DNA of 64,000 bases from Polynucleobacter sp. AP-Nino-20-G2 (GTDB lineage: Bacteria > Pseudomonadota > Gammaproteobacteria > Burkholderiales > Burkholderiaceae): positions 248,001 through 312,000 of the forward strand of contig NZ_CP061313.1 of the NCBI RefSeq assembly GCF_018688235.1, in the 5' to 3' direction. Of the stretch, positions 48,347-58,468 are shown in pieces. The notes below the pieces were generated by a model that was given only the letters and a program-made list of their open reading frames with translations, ran no database searches and had not been told where the DNA came from. How positions within the stretch are numbered: position 1 is the stretch's first letter; each line of letters opens with the position of its first letter. The position numbers and the translations under genes were made by a program.

Positions 48347-50140
48347 ATGAAAGCGCCCAAAATTTTTAAATTACTTCTGCAATTATGGGGGTGCATCTCT
48401 CCAAGGAGGAAGTTTCAATTTAGCATTATGTTTTGCTTGATGATATGCGCGGCATTCGCCGAAATTATTAGCATTGGCAGCCTCATTCCATTTCTGACGA
48501 TTTTAACAACGGCTAAAGATATTCAGGTAAACCCAACTTTTTCTTTGATTAATGCTTACCTTGGTAGTTATACCACCCCAAAATTATTATTTATATTAAC
48601 CCTTTTATTTTGCATTGCTGCAGTCTTAGCTGGAGCCATGAGGATAGCGGTGCTGTGGATTAGTACGAGGCTTGCCTTTATGGTCGGGGCGGAATTAAGT
48701 TATTCTGTATATTTAAAGGCGCTCCACCAACCTTACATAGAGCATTTAAATCAACATAGCAGTGAATTAATTGAAGTTGTTACCGGAAAAGGTAAGACGC
48801 TAATCTATAACGTCATTCTGCCAGTAGTGAATCTAATCGGCTCTTTTATTCTTTTAATAATTATTCTAGGCGCCTTAGTCTTTATGAATCCTTTGGTTGC
48901 ATTTTCTGGGATTTTTGGATTTGGCTCAATTTATTTCATACTGATATTGATTTCTAAGAGCCGCTTGCAACAAAACAGCTATTTAGTGGCGAGGAACTCA
49001 TCTAGGGTTATAAAAGCGTTGCAAGAGGGTGTTGGTGGCATTAGAGATGTCATCATAGACAAGACGCAATTGATTTATGCTGAAATTTACAATGCGCTAA
49101 ATGTCCCTCTGAGGAGAGTGGAGTCAAACAATATTTTTATTACACAGTCTCCTCGTTACTTTGTTGAGTCGCTAGGCATTGTTCTTATAGCAGTCATTGC
49201 ATATCTACTCACTCTTAATTCAGCTGGGATTAACTCAGCAATACCTATTTTAGGGGCCATGGCTTTAGGTGCGCAGCGATTAGTTCCAGTTTTACAAATG
49301 ACATATGGATCATGGTCGTCACTTTTAGCCAGTGGAAATACGCTGGAAGACACTTTATTTTTTTTGCATAAAAAGATACCAGATGGGTTGCAAGATAGCA
49401 ATTTAAATAATATAACTTTTATGAGTAAGCTTGAATTAGAAAATATTTTTTTTAGATATAAAGACACTGCATCATGGGTATTGCAGGGGGCAAATTTATC
49501 CATTGAAAAAGGCGCTCGAATTGGATTTGTTGGTAAATCTGGTGCCGGAAAAACTACCTTTATTGATATTATCATGGGACTTTTGTCGCCCGATAGTGGT
49601 CAGGTAAGGGTCGATGGAACTTGTCTTGGTCATCATAATGTTGACTGTTGGCAAGCACTTATCGCCCATGTACCTCAAACGATATTTTTAACGGATGCTT
49701 CTTTTACAGAAAATATCGCATTTGGAGTTCCGAAAGATCAAGTTGATCATGATCGTGTTATGGATTCAGCTGAAAAAGCTCAATTGGCTGAATTAATTAA
49801 TTCTCTCCCCGGAAAATATGACGCTAATGTCGGGGAGCGGGGCGTGCGACTATCAGGGGGGCAGCGCCAAAGAGTTGGATTAGCAAGAGCGCTCTATAAA
49901 AAGGCAGAAATTATCATCTTTGATGAGGCTACCAGCGCGCTTGATGATGAGACGGAACGGGCCATTATGAAGTCAATAGATATGATTGATAGGCAAACTA
50001 CTATCATCATTGTGGCCCATCGGTTGTCTACGTTAAGATTGTGTACAAGTATCTATGAGCTCAAAGATGCTATTTGCTATTGCCTCGGCACCTATGAAGA
50101 GATGATCTTGAAGGATAAAAAAAATAAAAATTATGATTAA
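48347..50140 (+). CDS. ABC transporter, fused membrane and ATPase domains
   Basis: A 597-residue half-transporter of the MsbA/PglK kind. The membrane domain (about 20-335) has six predicted helices. The nucleotide-binding domain has Walker A GKSGAGKT (396-403), signature LSGGQ (502-506), Walker B IIIFDEATSALD (522-533) and the H-loop His558. Such proteins flip lipid-linked sugars or oligosaccharides, so this is a candidate flippase for the locus, which has no recognisable Wzx in the window. It starts 19 bases after the PhyH-like gene. Confidence 0.88.
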   Translation: MKAPKIFKLLLQLWGCISPRRKFQFSIMFCLMICAAFAEIISIGSLIPFLTILTTAKDIQVNPTFSLINAYLGSYTTPKLLFILTLLFCIAAVLAGAMRIAVLWISTRLAFMVGAELSYSVYLKALHQPYIEHLNQHSSELIEVVTGKGKTLIYNVILPVVNLIGSFILLIIILGALVFMNPLVAFSGIFGFGSIYFILILISKSRLQQNSYLVARNSSRVIKALQEGVGGIRDVIIDKTQLIYAEIYNALNVPLRRVESNNIFITQSPRYFVESLGIVLIAVIAYLLTLNSAGINSAIPILGAMALGAQRLVPVLQMTYGSWSSLLASGNTLEDTLFFLHKKIPDGLQDSNLNNITFMSKLELENIFFRYKDTASWVLQGANLSIEKGARIGFVGKSGAGKTTFIDIIMGLLSPDSGQVRVDGTCLGHHNVDCWQALIAHVPQTIFLTDASFTENIAFGVPKDQVDHDRVMDSAEKAQLAELINSLPGKYDANVGERGVRLSGGQRQRVGLARALYKKAEIIIFDEATSALDDETERAIMKSIDMIDRQTTIIIVAHRLSTLRLCTSIYELKDAICYCLGTYEEMILKDKKNKNYD

Positions 50141-50192
50141 TGATGCTGTAACCCTTACAAATTTAATCTAAAGAAAATTATTACTTATTAGG

Positions 50193-50722
50193 GATGAGAT
50201 GAAAAAATGGCAGATATTCAAGAAGTTTCATGGTGATGCTCGAGTATGTCTTATTATCTGGAATGCAAAGGATCGGGAATATTTGTATCGGGCTATGAAT
50301 AACGTCGATTTTGTAGTGCGTGCTACTACAACAAAAATTGTCCCTAACGCCGAATGCAGTTCTTTTTTAGGGCATAGAGATCAACATTTACAGGGCAAAG
50401 AATCTCATCGATGCGTGTATAGATAAGGGGGTAAAACCGTATTAGTAACGTTGAGTGATAAGGATAGTAGTCCAATTAATTTAAATGGAGCCACTATACT
50501 TATTTTAGGATACCTATTTCGCTGCATGATACGCGATTTTCTGTGGTGAGGTATTGAACTTGATGGGGTCTATAGAGTATGTAACCCTATTCACTTAAAC
50601 ATTGCAAGATAATGAGATTCTAATTACTAATTAAATAATACCTAGCTTCATAAATACTTTAGAGCAAGGTGTTGAGCTAGTATGGCACGCGTTAAATGAT
50701 ATGGAGGACAGGGATTTATGAT
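50193..50722 (+). pseudogene. Decayed internal fragment of pseB
   Basis: This stretch matches pseB from about codon 39 to codon 222 but has lost both ends and gained stops and frameshifts. Readable pieces are DEMKKWQIFKKFHGDARVC, AKDREYLYRAMNNVDFVVRATTTKIVPNAECSSF, a DKDSSPINLNGAT stretch and TLEQGVELVWHALNDM-like sequence near 50660-50710. They correspond in order to segments of the intact pseB at 37.8 kb. It is therefore an old duplicate or the remains of a replaced pse locus. Confidence 0.85.
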
Positions 50723-51090
50723 TTTAGAGATCTGACTTTAGATAATAGGATTGTTCAATAGGCTGTGAGCTGTGAGTGTTGCGGGTCGCCCTATACAGAA
50801 TGCTAAAAAATTCACTATTTTGGATTTTGAAGTACCATCAGGCAATTAATTGTGGTTGTAAGGGGCAGATAAATCATTTAATCAAAATTCGCAAGTTGAT
50901 ATATCTCAAAACTTAAAGACTAAAATGATAGCGTTAGATTATTATTCCTCAGAAATGAGACATTGGCAATATGCTTTAACGTTAAAAGCTGTTGAGTATT
51001 TAGATGGGTTGGGTGTAAGGCGGTTGAAGTTGTAGAGGCCTTTATATTAGTTGGAAAAATTATTAGTAAAATTTAAATAGTTAGCGAAGA
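50723..51090 (+). other. Decayed stretch without a recognisable gene
   Basis: AT-rich sequence with stops in all frames. It probably continues the decayed segment behind the pseB fragment, but no further match to a named gene could be read. Confidence 0.45.
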
Positions 51091-52776
51091 ATGAATATAG
51101 CAGTTATTAATTTCGATGCAAATCTCGGAATGTATCATGAGAGCCTATTGTTTTTTCAACGCTATTTAGAGATTGATAATACGATATCGATACTGGGGTG
51201 TTCGGGTCACTTAGGTCGATGTACCAACATTATCTCCTTAGGCATTAAGGCGGATCAATACTTGCCTGATACGTTGCGTAAAGAAACTTGCAAAAAGTGC
51301 ATAAGTAAACAAAATCAACTCTCTAATAATTCTCAATTTAGATTAAATAATCAACTAGACCAATTAAATATTGAACAGCAAAGAATAATTGATGGAATTA
51401 AAGAAGAGGAAGTAAGTGATTCCAGAGATCTACTGCGCATTCGGTATTTGAATGTGCCATTTGGAAAAATTGCATTCTATGACTTTGCAATGCATAATAA
51501 AATCGATGATAAAGTTAAGATTAATAAAGAACAAATTGCTAATTTTAAATTCCACCTTATTGATGTTTTTAAGGTTTGGAATTTTATAGATAGAATCTTA
51601 ATCACTGAAAAATTCGATGCTGCAATTTATGTGAATGGCAACTATAGTTTAAATTCTATTGCCAGGGAAAGATTTTTAAAAAATAAGATTAGATGCTGGT
51701 CTATTGAATACACATTTGCAAATACTGCAACAGAAAAAAGGGTTTATTTGGAGGAAAATCGGCTAGTTCACTGTAGAGAGTGGCCTTCCTTTACCAGAGT
51801 TTCTCAGGGCTATAAATGCATTATTGCAGACACAGAAGTTGCATTAAAAGGATTTAGATCTCGATTTAGAGGGGTTGATCATAACAGTTACACCAGCCCG
51901 TCTCGAACGACTGATTGGAAAAGCTTCGATGAGTTTAGGGGTAAATTTGAGCAATTAGCATCAGTTTTTATTAGCAGCAGTGATGAATTAAGAGTTCATG
52001 AGGTTGTATATGGCTTTAAACAAGACAATACATTTTTCGGAAATCAAATTGAATGGCTAAACTTTATCATTGATAAGGCCAGTCCAGATATTGGTTATGT
52101 TATTAGAATTCATCCTAGATTAAAGCCAAATAAAAGGGATTCAGTTGAAGCTGTTGAGCATCAATATATTTATGCGGCCCTTCAAAAGGCTAGAGCACTA
52201 AAAAATTTCTATATCATTGAAGCTGAGCAAACTATATCAAGCTATTATGTACTTCTTAACTCCTCATTTTCTATGGTGAGTTGGTCAATGATGGGTTTAG
52301 AAAGTGCAGTACTAAACATTCCTGTGGTGGCATGCTTCCCTGGAAACTCTGCATTTCCCATTGAGAAGATGTCTCATCAGCCTAAAGATTTGGCGGAGCT
52401 TGAGTTATTTATTCAGGGCAAGATTCAGCCCAAAAGAACTCTTGAGCATGATATGGAGGTCTTGAAGTGGATTGGTATTAATTATCGAGCTATTGGCATA
52501 AGAGTAATGGGTGTAAGGTATCGTAGAAAATTTTTTGCCTTTATGCGCTCGCATCTAGAGAAGTATATTCTTTTATCTCCTAAGTTATTTGGGATATTTT
52601 TTTATTATAGAAATAAGAATATAATTGAAACCAGTATTTCTAATGGTGAAATTCGAGTCACAACACAATCTCATCCAGTAGATGATAGTGAAGAGTGCAT
52701 CAAAATGCTTAACGTATTTAGAAATGAAATATACAAATACTATGGATGCATTAGACGAATTGGAGTGGGTAATTGA
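51091..52776 (+). CDS. Unrecognised surface-polysaccharide protein, GT-B-like
   Basis: A 561-residue soluble protein whose function I do not recognise. The N terminus (MNIAVINFDANLGMYHESLLFFQRYLE) and the later stretch YVIRIHPRLKPNKR..., SSYYVLLNSSFSMVSWSMMGLESAVLNIPVVACFPG, resemble the C-terminal half of GT-B-fold capsule or glycerol-phosphate-type transferases (IHPR, then S----E----G-PV). A CKKC pair occurs near residue 70. The last 100 residues are basic and may bind the membrane. It overlaps the next gene by four bases. It could be a transferase for an unusual sugar. Confidence 0.55.
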   Translation: MNIAVINFDANLGMYHESLLFFQRYLEIDNTISILGCSGHLGRCTNIISLGIKADQYLPDTLRKETCKKCISKQNQLSNNSQFRLNNQLDQLNIEQQRIIDGIKEEEVSDSRDLLRIRYLNVPFGKIAFYDFAMHNKIDDKVKINKEQIANFKFHLIDVFKVWNFIDRILITEKFDAAIYVNGNYSLNSIARERFLKNKIRCWSIEYTFANTATEKRVYLEENRLVHCREWPSFTRVSQGYKCIIADTEVALKGFRSRFRGVDHNSYTSPSRTTDWKSFDEFRGKFEQLASVFISSSDELRVHEVVYGFKQDNTFFGNQIEWLNFIIDKASPDIGYVIRIHPRLKPNKRDSVEAVEHQYIYAALQKARALKNFYIIEAEQTISSYYVLLNSSFSMVSWSMMGLESAVLNIPVVACFPGNSAFPIEKMSHQPKDLAELELFIQGKIQPKRTLEHDMEVLKWIGINYRAIGIRVMGVRYRRKFFAFMRSHLEKYILLSPKLFGIFFYYRNKNIIETSISNGEIRVTTQSHPVDDSEECIKMLNVFRNEIYKYYGCIRRIGVGN

Positions 52777-53804
52777 GTTTAATATTAAATTCGAATAAGT
52801 ATGAGCTGCTAGGCCCCAAGAATTTAACTATCAAAACAGAGATGCTGTATGAGTCTCAAATGCTTGGCAATCAGGTTCTTTGCAAAACACTTTATTCTGC
52901 AATTTCACCGGGGACTGAGATTGCTGCCTATAAAGGTGAGCCACCTTTGCGACCAGGACCAATTTATCCCAGGGTAATTGGCTACTGTAATATTGCTAAG
53001 GTCCTGGCGGTTGGAAATGCAGTGACACGCTTTATGGTTGGTGATTTGGTGCTTAATTTTCAATCGCATAGATCTGCTTTTATTTGCGACGAAGATAAGA
53101 TTGCATGCATAGTTCCTGAAAATGCAAATTTAGTGAATGCATCAACTACATACCTATTCCATTTAGGTTATAACGCACTTCTAAAAGGTGGATTTAGGCC
53201 TGGATATAGTGTCGCAGTATTAGGGCTGGGTGCACTGGGGCTTACCTCAATTGCACTTGCAAATGCATTTGGAGCGGAGGTTTATGGAATTAGCAATCAA
53301 GGGTATCGCGAAAAATTAGCACTAGAATTTGGCGCTAAAAAAATATATCAGAAGACCGGGCTTGATTGTTCTCAGGAGCTTATGGCTATTACAAATGGAG
53401 GCGTTGATTTGTTAGTAAGCACATCATCCTCATGGTCAGACTGGAGAGTGGCAATTAGCTCTGTTCGCAAGGAGGGTGTGATTTGTGTACTCGGATTTCC
53501 AGGGCGGGCTGAACCAATCCCATCGTTTAATCCACTGGATTCCCAGTACTTTTATGATTCACAACTCAAAATTATATGTTGTGGATACTCTCCAGATGTA
53601 GATGTTCCACCCCATGACATAAGGTTTACGATTAAGCGCAACTGCGAGTTTTTGCTTGGGCAGATTAAAAATAATCGATTGCCAGCGTCTAAGATTATTT
53701 CGGCGGTAATACCATGGAGAGATTTGAATTCTCTGTATGAAAGAATGGCATTAAGAGATCAGAATTTAATTACTGGGGTTCTAGATTGGACAATAGAAAA
53801 TTAA
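52773..53804 (+). CDS. Medium-chain dehydrogenase/reductase-like protein
   Basis: A 343-residue oxidoreductase with the MDR fold: YSAISPGTEIAAYKGEPPLRPGPIYPRVIGYCNIAKVLAVG in the catalytic part and a Rossmann domain starting at YSVAVLGLGALGLTSIALANAFGAEVYG. The usual cysteine and histidine ligands of the catalytic zinc are not seen; the SAISPGTE version is typical of MDR halves of bi-domain oxidoreductases in polysaccharide clusters, where an MDR and a Gfo/Idh half are fused. Here the Gfo/Idh half is the next gene. Start TTG overlaps the upstream stop by four bases. Confidence 0.78.
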   Translation: MSLILNSNKYELLGPKNLTIKTEMLYESQMLGNQVLCKTLYSAISPGTEIAAYKGEPPLRPGPIYPRVIGYCNIAKVLAVGNAVTRFMVGDLVLNFQSHRSAFICDEDKIACIVPENANLVNASTTYLFHLGYNALLKGGFRPGYSVAVLGLGALGLTSIALANAFGAEVYGISNQGYREKLALEFGAKKIYQKTGLDCSQELMAITNGGVDLLVSTSSSWSDWRVAISSVRKEGVICVLGFPGRAEPIPSFNPLDSQYFYDSQLKIICCGYSPDVDVPPHDIRFTIKRNCEFLLGQIKNNRLPASKIISAVIPWRDLNSLYERMALRDQNLITGVLDWTIEN

Positions 53805-54859
53805 CTGTTGGTCTTATTGGGTGTGGAAGAATTGGAGCTTATACAAGGTCGGAGCTAAATGATAGCACACGCCAGGGTGCCTATCCTGTAAATCATGCAG
53901 AAGCAATTAAAGCTAATTCTGGTTTGGAATTAGTTGCATTATGTGATTTAAATTCTGAAAATTTACAACGTGCAGCTGGAATGTTCAACATAACAAATTG
54001 TTATCATGACTACCGAGACCTTATAAATCAGGTTAAGCCAGATATTATCTCAGTGGCAACCAGAACGCCGGGGCGATGCGATATTCTTAACTTTTCAATA
54101 ATAAGTGGTGTAAAGGGTATATACATTGAAAAGCCATTAAGTACCAATCAGGAAAGTTGTGTAGAAACTCTAAATCTTGTACGTCAATATGGTACAAAAA
54201 TTGCTTATGGAACTGTACGTAGGTATATGGACGCCTTTCGGCTTTGTAAAAAGATGGTCGCAGATGGAGTTATAGGTGAGCTTGTACAAATTTCAGTGAG
54301 TATTGGCTCAACATTGCTAATGTGGAGCCATCCCCATTCGGTGGATATCATGACATATTTTTCAAATGCAAAAACTTTTGATTTTGTACAGGCAAGTTGT
54401 CTATTTAGAGAAAAATATCAGGGTAATGAGAATGCGATTGAATGCGATCCTGTAGTTCAAAGTGCTTTTATTCAATTCAGCAATGGTATTTCTGGGCTCA
54501 TTACTCAGGGCGGCGGTAATGATGTAGTTTTGTATGGAAAAAGTGGAACGATCTTGATAGCTGGAGATGGGGCTTTTATACAGCTGCGCAAAAGAGGTCA
54601 GGCAGGCCCTTATTTCAATGAGGTAGTCCATGTAGATTGCGAAGCCATAATGAGCGGGGCGCAACGCTCATTTAACGAGTTAGAGCTTGCAATAAAAAAT
54701 AATGAGCCTCTCTCAATTGATCCTGATGAAATAGAGTTATCGCAGGAGATTTTGCTAGCCATTGCTTATTCCGGTCTATTGAATGGTAAAAAAGTCAGAC
54801 AAGGGAATCTTCCGCGTGGATTTACCGTCCATGGGAAATTCGGGGATTTAACTGCGTAG
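53786..54859 (+). CDS. Gfo/Idh/MocA-family oxidoreductase
   Basis: A 357-residue NAD(P)-dependent oxidoreductase with the N-terminal Rossmann motif VGLIGCGRIGAYT (about residues 8-20), LVALCDLNSENLQRAA and the EKPLSTN motif with the conserved lysine. The C-terminal part has HPHSVDIMTYF. Such enzymes oxidise or reduce sugars and inositols. It overlaps the MDR-like gene by 19 bases, indicating a functional pair. The start is TTG at 53786. Confidence 0.85.
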   Translation: MDNRKLTVGLIGCGRIGAYTRSELNDSTRQGAYPVNHAEAIKANSGLELVALCDLNSENLQRAAGMFNITNCYHDYRDLINQVKPDIISVATRTPGRCDILNFSIISGVKGIYIEKPLSTNQESCVETLNLVRQYGTKIAYGTVRRYMDAFRLCKKMVADGVIGELVQISVSIGSTLLMWSHPHSVDIMTYFSNAKTFDFVQASCLFREKYQGNENAIECDPVVQSAFIQFSNGISGLITQGGGNDVVLYGKSGTILIAGDGAFIQLRKRGQAGPYFNEVVHVDCEAIMSGAQRSFNELELAIKNNEPLSIDPDEIELSQEILLAIAYSGLLNGKKVRQGNLPRGFTVHGKFGDLTA

Positions 54860-54863
54860 TCAG

Positions 54864-56792
54864 CTATCGAATGATCATATGGCTCTTATTAAAAAGAGCT
54901 GGATACATTTTTATAACTTGATCAGTTATCAATTTTGATCCGCGTCTATTCAGATGGTTATCATCAAGCAGATAAAGCAAGCCATCAGTGTTGTATGCAA
55001 AACAATGATCTGAATTGCAAAATAAATTTGTAGGGTCTAGGATTTTTATATTTGGATAGGGCTTTGCGCTTGAAATAAAAATTTGCCTATATGTTGAGAT
55101 TGTCTGTTCATGAAACGATCTGCTAAAAGAACAGCCACGCAATGGACTAGAGTGAAATGGCCTTTTAAGGCATTCAATCCCCTGAAATGGAAGTTTAGGA
55201 TTGTCTAAAATAATAAGCGTAGTAATTTTTGAGTTACCAAGTTCACGCATAAAACGTTGTATGTTCAATTTCTTCTCTTCTAAGGATTGAGTAGTTTGAT
55301 ACTCGCCATTAAACAATCTTCCAAAAACGCCTGCAAAAATTGTCAGTTTGAAGTTACCTTCTTTTGCATAGTTGAATAAATTTTCGACGGTAGGTTCACA
55401 CTTTAACCAGCTATCTACCACATTAAAAAATGGAATAGGTGGGCATGAGCCTCGTCCAAGCCTCGTAATATTTTGAACGTTGCTCACAGTAAAGCTATCA
55501 AAAATCTGTTCTGCGTGGGAGTCCCCTAGAATAAGAATCTCGCTAGATGGATAATTTATGCAAAAGTCGCGCTTAATATCAAAAGTTGGCTTAAAAAGAT
55601 AGGAATATTGTTTTATGCAACTAGGCGTAGATCGACTGTCCTTTATATATGGATGATCATTGTATTTTTCATAGCTAGCGAGACGATTAGGAAAGCCATT
55701 ATTAATAAATATTACTCCACCAGACACTGAAGCAAAAATCATCATTCCTGACAAAATTGGCATAAGATGTTTAAGTCTCTTAATCCGTTGCTCAATTCCA
55801 ATATAAGTCAGCCATGCCAGAATCGCACTGATTAAGATGATAAGAAAGGGTATAAAAGAATTTTTTTGATAAAAAATTATTCTATAAAAGCTCAATAATG
55901 GCCAATGCCATAAATAGAATGGATAACTTATCAGACCAATGAAAACCATTGGTCTTGACGATAAAATTTTGCTGTTGAACTGCGACTTGTTACCCGATGC
56001 AATTATTAAAAAGGCACCCAAAACCGGAGGTATCGCATTCCATCCTGGAAATTTAGAGTCTTTATTTAATAAAAAGGCACTACAAAAAATGAGAGCTAAA
56101 CCTAAAATTGATGAAATGTTTTGAATACTTGATTTTTTAATGTTAATCTTATTTTTATAAATAAAGTAAATGAATGATCCCGACAGAAGCTCCCAAAATC
56201 TAACAACTGGTGAGTAAAAAATATTTTCGAAGCCAACTATAGTGGCGTAAAGGTTATAAACTAATGATGAAATAAATATAATAAAAATAGTTTTAAACAT
56301 ACTAAATCTACTTTTATATATAAACCATATAAAAACTGGCCAAATTAAATAAAATTGCTCTTCTACCGCTAGACTCCATAAATGCAGTAATGGTTTTAGG
56401 TCGCTTGAGGTGTCAAAGTATCCAAGCTGGCTTATTAGCAGTAGATTTTCAAAAAAGCCAGCACCAGCAATAACGCTTATCCCAAGTTGAAGATATTCAT
56501 CTGAAAATAGGGTGAACCAGCCGACAAATAAAGAGAAAAATAAAACTACAAGAAGAGCAGGAAAAATTCTACGTATTCGACGACTATAAAAATCAAAAAC
56601 CGAAAATTTATTTACACTAATTTCTTCGATAAGAATGCTAGAAATTAAAAAACCAGAGATCACAAAGAAAATATCAACCCCAATAAAACCACCAGGTAGA
56701 TACGATGGATATGCGTGAAACACTACAACAAGAAGCAAGGCAACAGCCCTTAATCCGTCAATGTCAGGTCTGTATCCAATTCTATGGGTCAT
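54864..56792 (-). CDS. O-acetyltransferase, OafA/YrhL type with SGNH domain
   Basis: A 642-residue membrane acyltransferase. The N-terminal acyltransferase-3 domain (about 1-340) has some ten helices and the start YRPDIDGLRAVALLLVVVFHAYPSYLPGGFIGVDIFFVISGFLIS. The C-terminal periplasmic SGNH-like hydrolase domain has ILGDSHAEQI near residue 420 and a later DDNHLNRRGS with the Asp-x-x-His pair. Such proteins O-acetylate surface polysaccharides such as the O antigen. It is the only minus-strand gene in this part and converges on the Gfo/Idh gene. Confidence 0.92.
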   Translation of the reverse strand: MTHRIGYRPDIDGLRAVALLLVVVFHAYPSYLPGGFIGVDIFFVISGFLISSILIEEISVNKFSVFDFYSRRIRRIFPALLVVLFFSLFVGWFTLFSDEYLQLGISVIAGAGFFENLLLISQLGYFDTSSDLKPLLHLWSLAVEEQFYLIWPVFIWFIYKSRFSMFKTIFIIFISSLVYNLYATIVGFENIFYSPVVRFWELLSGSFIYFIYKNKINIKKSSIQNISSILGLALIFCSAFLLNKDSKFPGWNAIPPVLGAFLIIASGNKSQFNSKILSSRPMVFIGLISYPFYLWHWPLLSFYRIIFYQKNSFIPFLIILISAILAWLTYIGIEQRIKRLKHLMPILSGMMIFASVSGGVIFINNGFPNRLASYEKYNDHPYIKDSRSTPSCIKQYSYLFKPTFDIKRDFCINYPSSEILILGDSHAEQIFDSFTVSNVQNITRLGRGSCPPIPFFNVVDSWLKCEPTVENLFNYAKEGNFKLTIFAGVFGRLFNGEYQTTQSLEEKKLNIQRFMRELGNSKITTLIILDNPKLPFQGIECLKRPFHSSPLRGCSFSRSFHEQTISTYRQIFISSAKPYPNIKILDPTNLFCNSDHCFAYNTDGLLYLLDDNHLNRRGSKLITDQVIKMYPALFNKSHMIIR

Positions 56793-56864
56793 AAAATATT
56801 GTATGTTAAATTAGAGTTGTAAAATTTTAACTTGTAAATTCCGATTATGAAAAATGAAAGCTAG

Positions 56865-57536
56865 ATGAAAAATTTTTTAGGGAAGTTTATTCGTAGATAT
56901 CTAGATATTTCAGAGAAATGTTTTGGTCAAAACGGGGAAGACCTTGTTCTAAATAGATATTTTCAGGGCAAAAGAAATGGCTTTTATGTTGATGTGGGTG
57001 CTCACCATCCCACTAGGTTTTCAAATACATATTTATTTTATAAAAAAGGCTGGAGCGGGATTAATATTGATGCCAACCCTAGCTCTATGAATTTATTTAA
57101 TAGCAGGAGAAAAAGAGATATTAACTTAGAGTTGGGCGTTTATACTCAGAGCGGATCTTTATCCTTTTATCAATTTAATGAGCCGGCATTAAACACTTTC
57201 AATGAACAGGAGGCACTGCTAAAGCAGGTTGATCCTTACAAAATTATTAATGTTGATTCTATTCAGGTTAACACATTATCAGATATTCTTCATAAGCATC
57301 TACCTTCGGGAAAATTAATTGATTTTCTAACTATAGATGTTGAGGGTTTTGAATATGAAGTATTGATGTCTAATGACTGGGAAATTTTTAGACCAGAGTA
57401 TATTTTGGTTGAAATATTAAGAGTTGACCTTTTGGATATCGCGTCTTTAGACTCTGTTAGATATCTCTGCGCGCAAGACTATACACCGATTTGTAAGGTT
57501 TACGACACCCTTTTTTTTAAGAATGCAAGAATATGA
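56865..57536 (+). CDS. FkbM-family methyltransferase
   Basis: A 223-residue SAM-dependent methyltransferase of the FkbM type: FGQNGEDLVLNRYFQGKRNGFYVDVGAHHPTRFSNTYLFYKKGWSGINIDANP covers the SAM-binding start, and LIDFLTIDVEGFEYEVL is the second conserved block. It probably O-methylates a sugar in the surface glycan. It is divergent from the acyltransferase gene and overlaps the next gene by four bases. Confidence 0.88.
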   Translation: MKNFLGKFIRRYLDISEKCFGQNGEDLVLNRYFQGKRNGFYVDVGAHHPTRFSNTYLFYKKGWSGINIDANPSSMNLFNSRRKRDINLELGVYTQSGSLSFYQFNEPALNTFNEQEALLKQVDPYKIINVDSIQVNTLSDILHKHLPSGKLIDFLTIDVEGFEYEVLMSNDWEIFRPEYILVEILRVDLLDIASLDSVRYLCAQDYTPICKVYDTLFFKNARI

Positions 57537-58468
57537 ATCTTGCTCCAATAGTTTTGTTTGTCTATAAAAGACTAGATCATACAAAGAAGATAATTGAATC
57601 CTTATTAGAGAATGAAGAGTCAAGAAACTCTACTCTCGTTATTTATGCTGATGGCCCTAAAAGTGATTCAGATGTCTTTGAGGTCAGAAAGGTTAGAGCG
57701 TTTTGTAAATCCATTAGTGGTTTTAAGTCAGTAGACCTTATTGAAAGATCAGAAAATTATGGGCTAGCCAGTTCTATTATCTCTGGAGTAACCGAGGTTT
57801 TGACTACTCAGAACAAAGCCATAATATTAGAAGATGACATATTGGTCTCTCCATTCTTCTTAAAGTATATGAATGAAGCGTTAGAACTATACAAGGATGA
57901 TCCTATCGTGGCGGCTATTAATGGGTACTCTTTGCCCGTAGGCACTAAATTACCAGAAGTTTTTTTTCTTAAGGGCGCAGATTGTTGGGGTTGGGCTACC
58001 TGGAGACGAGCATGGAGCCTTTTTAATCCCGATGGCGCATCTTTACTTTCAGAGATTAACTCACGTGGTTTAAAGCACGAATTTAATCTCGGCGGATACT
58101 ATCCTTACGTAAAGATGCTTGAAAATCAAGTAATGGGCCGAAATCAGTCATGGGCAATACGCTGGCAAGCCAGTGTATTTCTTAGAGGGATGATGACGCT
58201 TTATCCGGGGCATAGTCTTGTGAGGAATATCGGTAATGATAATAGTGGAGTACATTGCAATGCCACGAGTGATTTTGATGTGCAGCTTAGCTGCAGATCT
58301 ATTGAGGTCAATAGAGTCCCAATCATCGAGTCTATACAAGCACTAGACGCTGTTAAGCTTTTTTATAAGAAGACTCGATGGTTTCCAAGGCGACTGGCGC
58401 GATATATTTTTAACCAGATCGCCAATTTTTTTCTGAAAATCTACTCAGGCTTAAAAAATCATGAATAA
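57533..58468 (+). CDS. Glycosyltransferase, GT-A fold
   Basis: A 311-residue nucleotide-sugar transferase. The start PIVLFVYKRLDHTKKIIESLLENEES, LVIYADGPKSDSD, and the metal-binding acidic stretch AIILEDDILVSPFFLKYMNEAL indicate a GT-A fold like family 2 or GNT-I-like transferases. The middle contains GWATWRRAWSLF. The C-terminal helical part is basic. Donor and acceptor cannot be told from sequence. It overlaps the next gene by eight bases. Confidence 0.8.
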   Translation: MNLAPIVLFVYKRLDHTKKIIESLLENEESRNSTLVIYADGPKSDSDVFEVRKVRAFCKSISGFKSVDLIERSENYGLASSIISGVTEVLTTQNKAIILEDDILVSPFFLKYMNEALELYKDDPIVAAINGYSLPVGTKLPEVFFLKGADCWGWATWRRAWSLFNPDGASLLSEINSRGLKHEFNLGGYYPYVKMLENQVMGRNQSWAIRWQASVFLRGMMTLYPGHSLVRNIGNDNSGVHCNATSDFDVQLSCRSIEVNRVPIIESIQALDAVKLFYKKTRWFPRRLARYIFNQIANFFLKIYSGLKNHE

